Shown here one piece after another: positions 7,514 to 15,686 of a DNA stretch of 36,441 nucleotides (positions within the stretch are counted from its first letter, which is position 1; each line of letters starts with the position of its first letter). The notes beneath the pieces were generated by a model. It did not search any database. It was not told the origin of the DNA and saw nothing but the letters and a program-made list of their open reading frames with translations. The stretch comes from Bacteroidota bacterium (lineage in GTDB: Bacteria > Bacteroidota > Bacteroidia > Bacteroidales > FEN-979): assembly GCA_026391775.1 (NCBI GenBank), contig JAPLDK010000005.1:1-36441 (forward strand), in the 5' to 3' direction. The translations under genes and the position numbers were made by a program.

Positions 7514-8362
7514 TTAAAATCCCAAGCCGGTATACACATCCTTCGAATGCACGCTCAGCACGGGAATCGGTGACTGGTTCACAATTTGTTGTGCAAAAGG
7601 ACCTAACCAGAGTGTTGAGGCTGAAGATTCCTGTTCTGTCATAATTGAAATAAGATTGGCATCAATCTTTTTACCATAATTTATAATGGCGTCAGGAACA
7701 CTTTCGGTTTCCTCAAATGCTGTAACATACTTCACTCCTTCCTGTATAAAAAACCTTTCCACCTGAGACGCATACAGGTCGACATTCTGCCTTACAGCTT
7801 TTGTCTTGGTCGTGTATAGCTTTAATATATTAATTTCCGCATCATGAGCCTTGGCAAGCATGGCAGTGAAGGAGGCTTTTTGCCTGGTTTCCTGGGTGGA
7901 ATCAATCGACATGACAATTTTCTTCAAGGGTCTGCTGATGTTAATTCCGCCCCGGATAGTGATTACCGGACAGGTGCAGGCCGAGACAATCCGGTTTGCA
8001 TTGCTCCCGATCCAGAATTTTTCGAAACCGGATGCGCCGTGAGTCCCGCAAACCACCATAAAGGCCTTACTGGTCCTTGCCTCATCTGCAATTTCAGTGT
8101 AAACCTTACCGGTCCTGATCTTATAAGTGATCTTGTTCCCGGGCAGTTCAGGTTGATCCTTTTCAATTAATTCCTGAAATTCCTTTTCTACCCTTTTCGA
8201 CTCGTCTTTGATACTTTCACCGAATTTATCAGTTTGTCCGGCAGCTTTCCTTACCCAGACAAGGCTCATATCACTCTTTGAATTCTGTGCTATTGACAAT
8301 GCATGCAATAATGCATTGAGCGAACAATCTGAAAAATCGATGGCTACAATAATCTTGCTCAT
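7514..8362 (-). CDS. Tandem-domain universal stress protein (UspA family), last gene of operon
   Basis: 282 residues made of two Usp domains. The first (1-~142) begins SKIIVAIDFSDCSLNALLHA and has the ATP-binding pattern G-2x-G-9x-GS in GTHGASGFEKFWIGS. The second (~148-282) begins KKIVMSIDSTQETRQ. Its nucleotide loop is degenerate: the segment SIMTEQESSASTLWLGPF has no GxxG...GS. So one domain probably binds ATP and the other is structural. The gene ends the minus-strand operon Usp (8804) - SPOR (8374) - Usp (7514), with an 11-bp gap to the SPOR gene. The role is likely a stress or growth-arrest response, known for the family and not shown here. Confidence 0.88.
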   Translation of the reverse strand: MSKIIVAIDFSDCSLNALLHALSIAQNSKSDMSLVWVRKAAGQTDKFGESIKDESKRVEKEFQELIEKDQPELPGNKITYKIRTGKVYTEIADEARTSKAFMVVCGTHGASGFEKFWIGSNANRIVSACTCPVITIRGGINISRPLKKIVMSIDSTQETRQKASFTAMLAKAHDAEINILKLYTTKTKAVRQNVDLYASQVERFFIQEGVKYVTAFEETESVPDAIINYGKKIDANLISIMTEQESSASTLWLGPFAQQIVNQSPIPVLSVHSKDVYTGLGF

Positions 8363-8373
8363 AAAATCCGGTT

Positions 8374-8802
8374 TTAAGGTTCGACTTGCGGTAAACTGAT
8401 CAGGTCTGATATAATAAATGCATTCGGAAAATCCGCTGTTATCTGATTAAGATACCTTATGGCATCAAGCTTGCTTCGGAAATCACCGACCTTAACCTTG
8501 TAATTTGGGGATTTAAATACAAGGTAAGCCTTTATCTCCGGGTGTTTTGCCAGAAACTCATCCATAGCCGATTGTGCTTTGGTTTTGGAATTATTCCCGG
8601 AGTCGGAGAAGATCTGTATCCTGTAACCATCCTGGTTGTTGCCGGCTTCGTTAAGTTTTACCTGTTTCTGAACCAGCTCATCAACCAGTTTATCCTGGTA
8701 TATGGTCACTGCCCCGCTGTCTTTCCGCATTTCCTGAGCAAATCCCTTCTGCCATCCGGCAGAAATAAAAAGAACTATTAGTATAACGATAAGTCGGCTC
8801 AT
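8374..8802 (-). CDS. Periplasmic SPOR-domain protein
   Basis: 142 residues. A signal peptide (LIVILIVLFISAGWQKGFAQ) is followed by a short linker and a C-terminal domain (~60-137) with GYRIQIFSDSG, YLVFKSPNYKVKVGDFRSK and AIRYLNQITADFPNAFIISD. That is the order of strands and helices of a SPOR domain, which binds denuded glycan strands of peptidoglycan. It sits 1 bp after the upstream Usp gene and 11 bp before the next one, so translation and transcription are surely linked. A peptidoglycan-binding protein between two cytoplasmic stress proteins is an unusual arrangement. Confidence 0.85.
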   Translation of the reverse strand: MSRLIVILIVLFISAGWQKGFAQEMRKDSGAVTIYQDKLVDELVQKQVKLNEAGNNQDGYRIQIFSDSGNNSKTKAQSAMDEFLAKHPEIKAYLVFKSPNYKVKVGDFRSKLDAIRYLNQITADFPNAFIISDLISLPQVEP

Positions 8803-8803
8803 T

Positions 8804-9646
8804 TTATTTCAGGCAAAAATGTTCCTGGGGATGTACACTTAGAATTGGAATTGACGACTGATTGATCATCTGCTGGGCCTGGGCTCCAAGCAGGATATTG
8901 ACCGGTGTTTCCTGCTCCGTCATTATAGCGATGAGATCAGCCTTCACATTCACAGCATATTGCAGAAGAGCCTTGGTGACATCATTCGATACAATGCTGT
9001 CTTCAACGCAGTGGATCTCGTTGGCCTGAAAATAGCCGACCGACATCTGCATGTACTTTTCAGCAATTCTTTGAATTGAATTCAGATGGCTGGAATGCGT
9101 TGCCACGACATGCACTTCCGATTTGAACAGTTTGGCCAGGCGGGTAACGAACGGAAGTTTCTGTATGGTTTCCGAAGAACCATCGACAGGCACAACGATC
9201 CTTCCTATAGTTTTCTTGATCTCAAAGTCATGCCTTACAGTAACGACAGGGCAGGATGCATAGGTAACGATCCGGAATGCATTGCTGCCAATCCAGAATT
9301 CCTCAAAGCCGCTCACACCATGAGTTCCCGTGATCACTAGCAAAGCACCAAGAGTTTTGGCCAGAGTGTCGACTTCATGGAAGACTTTGCCTTTCCTGAG
9401 TTTAAACTCCATTTTCAGGCCTTTGCCCATTTTTTTTCCGAACTGCTGGATGATCTCTTCGAAGCGTTTCTTAGCTTCATTCCGGTTTTCGGAAGAAGTA
9501 TCAGGGTAAAGTGATTCATTTGAGCTTATCTTGTCAACCCAGACGAGGATGATGTCACACTTCAGTTTATTTGCAAGCGGGATTGCGTACTCAATAGCGT
9601 GAATTGAGGTGATGGAGAAGTCAACCGCTACTATTATAGGTTGCAT
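8804..9646 (-). CDS. Tandem-domain universal stress protein (UspA family), first gene of operon
   Basis: 280 residues, two Usp domains. Domain 1 begins QPIIVAVDFSITSIHAIEYA and carries GTHGVSGFEEFWIGS, the ATP-loop spacing G-2x-G-9x-GS. Domain 2 (~150-280) begins GRIVVPVDGSSETIQ and has the weaker loop IMTEQETPVNILLGAQ. It resembles the Usp gene two places downstream in length and in both loops, so the pair probably arose by duplication around the SPOR gene. It is divergent from ruvB, with 82 bp between the two starts. No clean TAnnTTTG is seen on the minus strand there; TACTTTTA at about 9671-9678 is one base off. Confidence 0.88.
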   Translation of the reverse strand: MQPIIVAVDFSITSIHAIEYAIPLANKLKCDIILVWVDKISSNESLYPDTSSENRNEAKKRFEEIIQQFGKKMGKGLKMEFKLRKGKVFHEVDTLAKTLGALLVITGTHGVSGFEEFWIGSNAFRIVTYASCPVVTVRHDFEIKKTIGRIVVPVDGSSETIQKLPFVTRLAKLFKSEVHVVATHSSHLNSIQRIAEKYMQMSVGYFQANEIHCVEDSIVSNDVTKALLQYAVNVKADLIAIMTEQETPVNILLGAQAQQMINQSSIPILSVHPQEHFCLK

Positions 9647-9696
9647 TGACGCGGATTAGGTATTAATAGGGTAAAAGTAATAAAAATATTCCTGAA

Positions 9697-9723
9697 TTGA
9701 CAGCCGTGTTTTTTTTACTTTTG
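9697..9723 (+). promoter_or_regulatory. ruvB promoter, giving an almost leaderless transcript
   Basis: TACTTTTG at 9716-9723 fits the -7 consensus exactly and a TTG at 9697-9699 is a fair -33 element. The ruvB ATG is at 9729, only 6 bp past the -7 box. If transcription begins at the usual distance, the mRNA starts at or beside the start codon. Confidence 0.6.
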
Positions 9724-9728
9724 TGCAG

Positions 9729-10751
9729 ATGAACGAAATTCTTGACCCCAGCGGACACAACCTTAGCCCGATAGAGAAGGAGATTGAATCGGTATTACGC
9801 CCATCGGGCTTTTTCGAATTTGCCGGACAGGAGTCTATTGTTGAAAACCTGAAGGTCTTCGTTCAGGCAGCTAAACAAAGAAACGAATCCCTTGATCATG
9901 TTTTGCTTCATGGCCCGCCGGGCCTGGGGAAGACCACTTTGGCATATATTATAGCCAATGAGTTGGGTGTCAATATCAAAGTCACATCCGGACCGGTTAT
10001 TGACAAGCCTGGTGACCTGGCCGGATTGCTTACTAACCTTGAAGAGCATGATGTGCTGTTCATTGATGAAATCCATCGTCTGTCGCATGTGGTGGAGGAA
10101 TACCTGTATTCGGCTATGGAAGATTTCAAGATCGATATACTTATCGAGACCGGGCCGAATGCACGATCGGTTCAGATCAAGCTTAATCCGTTTACCCTCA
10201 TAGGCGCTACTACACGTTCAGGGCTGCTTTCGGCTCCAATGCGTTCACGTTTTGGAATACATTCACGCCTTTCGTATTACAGATCAGAAACCCTGGATAT
10301 AATCGTTAAACGTTCTGCCGAGATTTTAAAAGTCCCTATAGATAAAGCAGCTTCGGTGGAAATAGCCCGGCGCAGCAGGGGAACTCCCCGTATTGCGAAC
10401 TTACTCCTACGCAGGGTACGTGACTTTGCCCAGATCAAGGGCGACGGAAAAATCGACCTCGGAATAAGCCAGTATGCACTAAAAGCTTTAAATGTTGACA
10501 AGCACGGCCTGGACGAAATGGACAATAAAATTCTTTCCACGATCATTGAAAAGTTCAGGGGTGGGCCGGTTGGACTCACCACTATTGCCACTGCTGTTTC
10601 GGAAGATGCCGGAACCATTGAAGAAGTGTATGAACCTTTTTTGATCCAGGAAGGTTATATTATGAGGACCCCGAGAGGGCGGGAGGCAACTGAGCTCGCA
10701 TATAAGCACCTTGGGAAGATAAAGGCCGGCGGACAGGACAAGCTGTTTTGA
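9729..10751 (+). CDS. ruvB: Holliday junction branch migration ATPase RuvB
   Basis: 340 residues from the ATG at 9729. A GTG two codons earlier overlaps the promoter and is unlikely. RuvB forms hexameric rings that pump DNA through RuvA-bound Holliday junctions in recombination repair. Visible features: the N-terminal [12 protein letters not shown]; Walker [11 protein letters not shown] at ~61-70; Walker [11 protein letters not shown] at ~109-118; sensor 1 [20 protein letters not shown] with the arginine finger region; and the C-terminal winged helix with [17 protein letters not shown]. Length and motif order match the family fully. The queG gene follows 10 bp downstream. Confidence 0.97.
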   Translation: MNEILDPSGHNLSPIEKEIESVLRPSGFFEFAGQESIVENLKVFVQAAKQRNESLDHVLLHGPPGLGKTTLAYIIANELGVNIKVTSGPVIDKPGDLAGLLTNLEEHDVLFIDEIHRLSHVVEEYLYSAMEDFKIDILIETGPNARSVQIKLNPFTLIGATTRSGLLSAPMRSRFGIHSRLSYYRSETLDIIVKRSAEILKVPIDKAASVEIARRSRGTPRIANLLLRRVRDFAQIKGDGKIDLGISQYALKALNVDKHGLDEMDNKILSTIIEKFRGGPVGLTTIATAVSEDAGTIEEVYEPFLIQEGYIMRTPRGREATELAYKHLGKIKAGGQDKLF

Positions 10752-10761
10752 ATATCGAACA

Positions 10762-11673
10762 TTGAAGGAAGAAATAAGACAGCGGGCATTGGAGCTTGGA
10801 TTCGACGTTTGCGGGTTTGCTGAGGCCCGGCCTCTGGATTATTTGCGTAATTTTTACAATCAATTTATTGATGAAGACAGGCAGGCTACAATAGCTTACC
10901 TGAAACGCTATGCCCCTCAACGGCTTGACCCGGAAGTGTTATTACCGGGAGTTAAAACCGTAATCGCACTCCTGATAAATTATTATCCACCCGAGCTTAT
11001 TCCCGAAGAGGATAATTTTATTATCTCCAAGCATGCCCATGGGAAACGGTATCCACCCTTGATTAAAACAAAGCTCAACCAGCTTACCCGATTCGTGGAT
11101 TCATTTGACAAGACGGGCTGTACTTCGAGGCTCTTCGTGGACTCAGGGCCTGTGCTGGAAAAAACCTGGGCCCAGCGATGCGGTATAGGCTGGCAGGGGA
11201 AAAATACCGTCATCATCAATCCGTCCCGCGGATCTTTCTTTTTTATAGGCATAATACTGACTACGCTTGAGATTGAGCCTGACCGGCCCGAAACAGACCA
11301 TTGCGGAACATGTACCAGATGTATGGAGGCCTGCCCAACCGGGGCACTCGACAGGCCTTACCAGCTCGACATCCGCAGATGTATTTCCTATTGCACTATT
11401 GTTGACAAGGCTGAAATGCCTGATGACGTTCGTTCAAACCTGGGCGGAAGGATCTTCGGCTGCGATATCTGCCAGGATGTCTGTCCGTATAACCGTGATG
11501 CAATGTCAACCTCAGAAACCCATTTTCATGCTTCCGAAGCATTGAAAAAAATGAGGCGAAACGACTGGATCAATCTCACAAAAGATCAGTTCAATGAGCT
11601 GTTTGCGGGAACTTCTGTTGGGGAGAAGGGATATGAGGGGTTAATGAAAAACGTGATGATCGTGATGGGGTGA
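10762..11673 (+). CDS. queG: Epoxyqueuosine reductase QueG
   Basis: 303 residues from a TTG start at 10762; no ATG is available upstream in frame. QueG uses cobalamin and two 4Fe-4S clusters to reduce epoxyqueuosine to queuosine in tRNA, the last step of queuosine synthesis. Seen here: ELGFDVCGFAEARP at the N-terminus, YLKRYAPQRLDPEVLLPGVK, RCGIGWQGKNTVIINP, and the two ferredoxin-type motifs CGTCTRCMEACPTGAL and CDICQDVCPYNRD. It is slightly shorter than many homologues because the C-terminal HEAT-like part is missing, as in other Bacteroidota. It is the second gene of a ruvB-queG operon. Together with NrdJ, it gives this window two B12-dependent enzymes. Confidence 0.94.
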   Translation: MKEEIRQRALELGFDVCGFAEARPLDYLRNFYNQFIDEDRQATIAYLKRYAPQRLDPEVLLPGVKTVIALLINYYPPELIPEEDNFIISKHAHGKRYPPLIKTKLNQLTRFVDSFDKTGCTSRLFVDSGPVLEKTWAQRCGIGWQGKNTVIINPSRGSFFFIGIILTTLEIEPDRPETDHCGTCTRCMEACPTGALDRPYQLDIRRCISYCTIVDKAEMPDDVRSNLGGRIFGCDICQDVCPYNRDAMSTSETHFHASEALKKMRRNDWINLTKDQFNELFAGTSVGEKGYEGLMKNVMIVMG

Positions 11674-11691
11674 TGATTTCGATATTCATAT

Positions 11692-12252
11692 TTATTTCCC
11701 CCATCGATAGCTCTCCACCTCCAATCCGGCAAGCGTAAGCACCCTGTCCACAACTGTCATTACCACCTCATTGATTGTTGCCGGTTTGGAGTAAAAGGAT
11801 GGTGAAGCGGGGCAAATGACAGCACCTGCTTCGGTCAGGAGTTTCATATTGTTCAGGTGGATGAGGTTGTAAGGGGCCTCACGCGGCACGAGAACAAGTT
11901 TTCTCCTTTCCTTTAAAACGACATCCGCAGCCCTGGTCATGAGGTCGTCGGAAACGCCCGAAGCGATACGGCCGAGGGTTCCCATGGAGCAGGGACAAAT
12001 GATCATGGCGGTGTATCCAGCGGAACCCGAGGCCATGGGGGCGAAGAAATCGTCAGGCTTAAAGATCGTGAAAGGAAGGGAGGCCACATCAATGGGGCCA
12101 AGTTCATATTCCCATACCGCCCTGGCATTATGGGAAAAGATCACGGAAACATCTTCCAGCTGCCTGCTCAGGCCTACTAGTTTTTCGAGCAGCAGTTTCC
12201 CATAAATGGAGCCGCTGGCTCCGGTTATCCCGATGATGAGTTTATTTTTCAA
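11692..12252 (-). CDS. ubiX: UbiX-type flavin prenyltransferase
   Basis: 186 residues. UbiX makes prenylated FMN, the cofactor of UbiD decarboxylases. The family signatures are clear: IIGITGASGSIYGKLLLEKL at the N-terminus (FMN-binding), MIICPCSMGTLGRIASG in the middle, LVLVPREAPYNLIHLNNM, and the C-terminal PASPSFYSKPATINEVV. The start is a TTG at 12252 that overlaps the last 11 bp of the PorT-like gene upstream, so the two are translated as one unit. It is an odd pairing, since a barrel protein and a cofactor enzyme share no obvious pathway. No ubiD is in the window. Confidence 0.93.
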   Translation of the reverse strand: MKNKLIIGITGASGSIYGKLLLEKLVGLSRQLEDVSVIFSHNARAVWEYELGPIDVASLPFTIFKPDDFFAPMASGSAGYTAMIICPCSMGTLGRIASGVSDDLMTRAADVVLKERRKLVLVPREAPYNLIHLNNMKLLTEAGAVICPASPSFYSKPATINEVVMTVVDRVLTLAGLEVESYRWGK

Positions 12253-12871
12253 ACTTCTTAAAATCCCATAAGAGGGTCAAAGATAATACATTATTATACT
12301 GTCCGGTCTCGAAAAGGATATGCCTGTAGCCCGGGGGCTCGGGATTAGCCGGCACACGGATTGAAAGCAGGGAGTAATTGACCCGGAACCCGGCTTTCAG
12401 ATGCGGTGTTATATAACAGCTGAAACCAAGGATTCCACTCAATGTGATAGGCCGCAATGCGACCTTGTTGGTGACCGGTAAGCCATCAGTTTCTTCCAGT
12501 GATCCCAGTAGAACATCCACCGCAGGTCCCGCTTCCACCTGAAACCGTTTTGCAAAAGTGTATTGATATAAAACAGGAATCTCAAGGTAATGAATCCTCA
12601 AAAGATAGGAATGGTCCATAACGCCGCTGTCTGGATTGGAAGCCCTCCGGCTGCCTTTCTGAAAATACTCCATCTCCAGCTGGAATGAAGAATGAGGGGA
12701 AACCCTGAGGTTAACGTAAGCTCCTGCCTGATATCCCACCTTGTGATACCCTTCATAGGTATCACCGTCGACCTGGCTAACATTCCCCCCTGCAAGGATC
12801 CCTCCGTTAAACTTCTGGGAAAGACCAATCAGCGGTAATAAGAAAAATAAAAATAACACTCTCCTTCGCAT
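12242..12871 (-). CDS. PorT-like outer-membrane beta-barrel protein
   Basis: 209 residues. A signal peptide (RRVLFLFFLLPLIGLSQ) leads into amphipathic strands: GGILAGGNVSQVDGDTYEGY, KVGYQAGAYVNLRVS, SSFQLEMEYFQKGS, YLEIPVLYQYTFAKRFQVEA, then LKAGFRVNYSLLSI and a terminal NNVLSLTLLWDF. The G-G-N-.SQVDGD..GYHK.G start is typical of the PorT family of eight-stranded barrels. Some PorT proteins take part in type IX secretion; many are simply small outer-membrane barrels. It overlaps ubiX by 11 bp. Confidence 0.85.
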   Translation of the reverse strand: MRRRVLFLFFLLPLIGLSQKFNGGILAGGNVSQVDGDTYEGYHKVGYQAGAYVNLRVSPHSSFQLEMEYFQKGSRRASNPDSGVMDHSYLLRIHYLEIPVLYQYTFAKRFQVEAGPAVDVLLGSLEETDGLPVTNKVALRPITLSGILGFSCYITPHLKAGFRVNYSLLSIRVPANPEPPGYRHILFETGQYNNVLSLTLLWDFKKFEK

Positions 12872-12908
12872 GATTTCTGTGGCTTACCAGGATGTAACGT
12901 GATTTTGT

Positions 12909-12916
12909 TAAATTTG
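12909..12916 (+). promoter_or_regulatory. -7 element for the response regulator-kinase operon
   Basis: TAAATTTG fits TAnnTTTG and lies 22 bp before the ATG at 12938. It falls inside the longer frame that opens at 12899, so the shorter start is the better one. Confidence 0.55.
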
Positions 12917-12937
12917 TTGGATCAACGGTATTCCTTT

Positions 12938-13624
12938 ATGGAAAACAAAGATACCATTATTCTACTGGTGGATGACGAAGCCGATATCCTCGAGTTCCTC
13001 GGCTATAACCTGGCCAAAGAGGGCTTTCAGATACTGAAGGCGAGGAATGGACAGAAAGCCCTTGAACAGGCTTCAGCGCACAAACCTCACCTCATCATAC
13101 TTGATATTATGATGCCGGGTCTCGACGGCATTGAAACCTGCAACCAGCTCCGCAAGATCCCCGGAATGCAGAATTCCCTCATTGTTTTTCTCACTGCCCG
13201 GGGAGAGGATTACTCCCAGATCGCTGGCTTTGAAGCCGGGGCCGATGACTATATTACCAAACCCATCAAGCCTAAAGTCCTTATCAGCAGGATACAGGCA
13301 TTGTTCCGCAGATTCAGGCAGATCCCTGAGATATCAGGGAAGATCATAACTAAGGAATTTATTGTGGATCAGGAGCAGTATCGGATTATGAAAAATGATG
13401 AGGAGATCATTCTTGCCAGGAAAGAATTTGAGATTCTTCAGCTCCTGGTCTCACGCCCCAATAAAGTGTTTACAAGGGAAGATATCTTTACCCGGATCTG
13501 GGGAGAAAATGTTATCGTGGGCGACCGTACAATCGACGTTCATATCAGGAGGATACGTGAAAAAGTCGGGACCGACCATATCAGGACTATAAAAGGAGTG
13601 GGCTATAAATATGAAGAGGAATGA
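12938..13624 (+). CDS. OmpR/PhoB-family response regulator
   Basis: 228 residues from the ATG at 12938. Receiver domain ~6-120: acidic pair in LLVDDEADIL (DDE ~12-14), phosphoacceptor Asp56 in LIILDIMMPGLDG, switch Thr in VFLTARG, and Lys108 in DYITKPIKP. The DNA-binding winged helix (~135-228) shows ARKEFEILQLLVSRPNKVFT, IWGENVIVGDRTIDVHIRRI and the end TIKGVGYKYEEE. Every key residue is present. Its stop overlaps the kinase start as ATGA (13621-13624). It probably regulates envelope or phosphate/metal genes; the target is not shown. Confidence 0.93.
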   Translation: MENKDTIILLVDDEADILEFLGYNLAKEGFQILKARNGQKALEQASAHKPHLIILDIMMPGLDGIETCNQLRKIPGMQNSLIVFLTARGEDYSQIAGFEAGADDYITKPIKPKVLISRIQALFRRFRQIPEISGKIITKEFIVDQEQYRIMKNDEEIILARKEFEILQLLVSRPNKVFTREDIFTRIWGENVIVGDRTIDVHIRRIREKVGTDHIRTIKGVGYKYEEE

Positions 13625-14679
13625 AATTCCATGACCCGCATGCAATTGCTTTCCTGAATGCCTCTGCAGTTACAGCAGGGTATGTTGTTTTGTTTTTTTT
13701 GCCGGTATTTGCTCTGGAGCCTGCATTATTGGCCCGGTTCATAACCTACATTGTAATGGTTGCCGGCGGAGCGATCCTGTTTGCCGGAACTTATTTTTTC
13801 TTCAGGTATACTGTCGATAAATTCATCTATTCCAAGATCCGCCTGATCTATAAATCAATTTACAGCATAAAAGCCCAGAAAACAGACCGTCAGAGGTTTC
13901 GTTCAAACCGGAATATCCTGGATAATGTGGAACAGGAGGTGGCACATTGGGGCGAAGAAAAGCAGAAGGAGATTGAAAGGCTAAAACAGCTTGAGGAATA
14001 TAGAAAAGACTTTATCGGCAATGTTTCCCATGAGCTTAAAACCCCTTTATTCAATGTTCAGGGGTATGTTTCAACTTTACTTGAAGGCGGATTGGATGAT
14101 CCTAGCATCAATAAGGAGTATCTGAGACGTACGGAAATCAGCGTGGAAAGGCTTATTAAAATCGTAGAAGATCTTGGAGAGATCGCCCAGCTGGAGTCAG
14201 GTCAGATCTACCTGAATAAAGTCCGTTTTGATATCGTAGCTGTGACACGCGAAGTTGTTGAGATGCTTGAAATAAAGGCCCACGAGAAAGAAGTACAGGT
14301 CATCATCAACCAGCCCGATAAACCTGTATGGGTGCATGCCGACCGGGACAAGATCCGCCAGGTGCTTACAAACATCATTGATAATACGCTCCGCTACGGC
14401 CTTGATCAAGGAGGCCGCACTAAAATAAGCTTCTTCGATATGGATGAAAACATACTCGTTGAAGTTACCGATAACGGGATAGCTATTGACCAGGAAGACC
14501 TCCCAAGGGTTTTCGAGCGGTTCTACCGGACCTCACGCGGCCGTGAAATCTCCAGTAAAGGCAAAGGCCTGGGCCTTGCCATCGTCAAACACATCATCGA
14601 AGCCCACCAGCAAACAATCAATGTACGCAGTACGGTTGGGGTAGGAACGACGTTTGGGTTTACGTTACGGAAAGCGTGA
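13621..14679 (+). CDS. Sensor histidine kinase, partner of the upstream regulator
   Basis: 352 residues. Two transmembrane helices at ~8-30 and ~38-62 are separated by only about eight residues, so there is no periplasmic sensor domain. The dimerisation box is FIGNVSHELKTPLFNVQGYV with phosphoacceptor His137. The N box is IRQVLTNIIDNTLRYG, the F box PRVFERFYRTSRG, and the G2 box GKGLGLAIVKHIIEAH. The G1 box reads VTDNGIAIDQ, where the usual DNGxGI glycine is replaced by Ala. It starts inside the regulator stop (ATGA), so the two form a classic coupled pair. The short loop suggests it senses membrane state or another protein. Confidence 0.92.
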   Translation: MKFHDPHAIAFLNASAVTAGYVVLFFLPVFALEPALLARFITYIVMVAGGAILFAGTYFFFRYTVDKFIYSKIRLIYKSIYSIKAQKTDRQRFRSNRNILDNVEQEVAHWGEEKQKEIERLKQLEEYRKDFIGNVSHELKTPLFNVQGYVSTLLEGGLDDPSINKEYLRRTEISVERLIKIVEDLGEIAQLESGQIYLNKVRFDIVAVTREVVEMLEIKAHEKEVQVIINQPDKPVWVHADRDKIRQVLTNIIDNTLRYGLDQGGRTKISFFDMDENILVEVTDNGIAIDQEDLPRVFERFYRTSRGREISSKGKGLGLAIVKHIIEAHQQTINVRSTVGVGTTFGFTLRKA

Positions 14680-14953
14680 GGGCGCTTTGCTCCGATGCGG
14701 GATGCGTGGCCTCGCTGCGCTCGGCCGATTCGGGATGAGGAATGTTATGAAAAATCTCCCGAAATAGGGTTTCACCTACTTTAAACGCCTGATTATACGT
14801 TTTTTTAAGAATCTTGAGGAGTGGTGAACTGTTAAAATATCAATTGAAGAATGTAATCACCGATTTCTTGTAAGTCAGTTAAGGCCCTGTTCGGTCTTTT
14901 TTCGATTGCATGTTATATAAGGATCCCGATTGTCGTATTGTATATCCTGAATT

Positions 14954-15370
14954 TTAATTAATAGTTCTCAAATACTGCTCAGGATTCATCATTGGAATTT
15001 TTGACTTTTTAAAATCTTTCAGATTTCGTGTGATTATAACATCCTGATTGTTTTCAATGGCTGTAAAATGTTGCAATCCATCTTCAAAATCTTCAAAATC
15101 GTTATCATTTAATGCCAAACCAATGATTTTATCATCAAGTGGTAACACATTTGCTATCAACTTGAATTTTCGCAATATCAATTTTGCCTCATAAGCTTTT
15201 TTCACTCTCAATAAAATATAATTTGTGCTTGCAAATGTCAACGAAGAAACACTCAGTTTTAGTTTTTTTTTATCAGCCAGAGAAAATAAAATTGCTGCGT
15301 CAGTATAATATGGTTCTCTTTTTGCCAATAAGTCAATTACAATATTTGTATCAATCAACAGCTTTTTCAT
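14954..15370 (-). CDS. PIN-domain toxin (VapC-like)
   Basis: 138 residues. PIN domains are Mg-dependent ribonucleases with a cluster of acidic residues. Seen here: LLIDTNIVIDLL with Asp7 at the N-terminus, DFEDFEDGLQ (~91-100) in the middle, and VIITRNLKDFKKS with Asp119. These match the PIN positions in order. It overlaps the antitoxin gene by 4 bp (ATGA), the normal type II toxin-antitoxin layout. Lower GC than its neighbours and no relation to the core genes on either side suggest transfer. Confidence 0.88.
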   Translation of the reverse strand: MKKLLIDTNIVIDLLAKREPYYTDAAILFSLADKKKLKLSVSSLTFASTNYILLRVKKAYEAKLILRKFKLIANVLPLDDKIIGLALNDNDFEDFEDGLQHFTAIENNQDVIITRNLKDFKKSKIPMMNPEQYLRTIN

Positions 15371-15612
15371 TTGTATTTTTCGATAAGAAAATCAGTGTAT
15401 TCTTTTTTATAATTATAATCGGCCGGCAATTCTATCACCCCACTCATACTTTTTACCAATGGCGTAATCCCGGTTTTTTCCAATGATTGTTTAGTTACTG
15501 AATCAAGATAGGATTCAATCATCCCCGATAAACTTATCTTATGCTTATGAGCATAATTTTTCGCTCGCTCAATCACATTTTCATCAAGCCTTAAAGTTAG
15601 TTTTGTATCCAT
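15367..15612 (-). CDS. Antitoxin for the PIN toxin
   Basis: 81 residues from the ATG at 15612. A longer frame opens at 15663 but would include the promoter. The N-terminus MDTKLTLRLDENVIERAKNY looks like a ribbon-helix-helix DNA-binding unit of the DUF6364 type: a first beta strand with TLRLDE, then helices with KISLSGMIESYLDSV. The C-terminal tail (LPADYNYKKEYTDFLIEKYK) is the likely toxin-binding arm. It is the first gene of the operon and probably represses it. Confidence 0.85.
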   Translation of the reverse strand: MDTKLTLRLDENVIERAKNYAHKHKISLSGMIESYLDSVTKQSLEKTGITPLVKSMSGVIELPADYNYKKEYTDFLIEKYK

Positions 15613-15629
15613 ATTCCTTATTTTGCGTA

Positions 15630-15637
15630 CAAAAATA
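15630..15637 (-). promoter_or_regulatory. -7 element of the toxin-antitoxin operon
   Basis: Plus strand CAAAAATA is TATTTTTG on the minus strand. It lies 18 bp upstream of the antitoxin ATG at 15612, which supports that start. Confidence 0.5.
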
Positions 15638-15686
15638 ATAATTTTATACGTCAAAAGCAACATTATTTTTTTAATCTCCTCTAATG

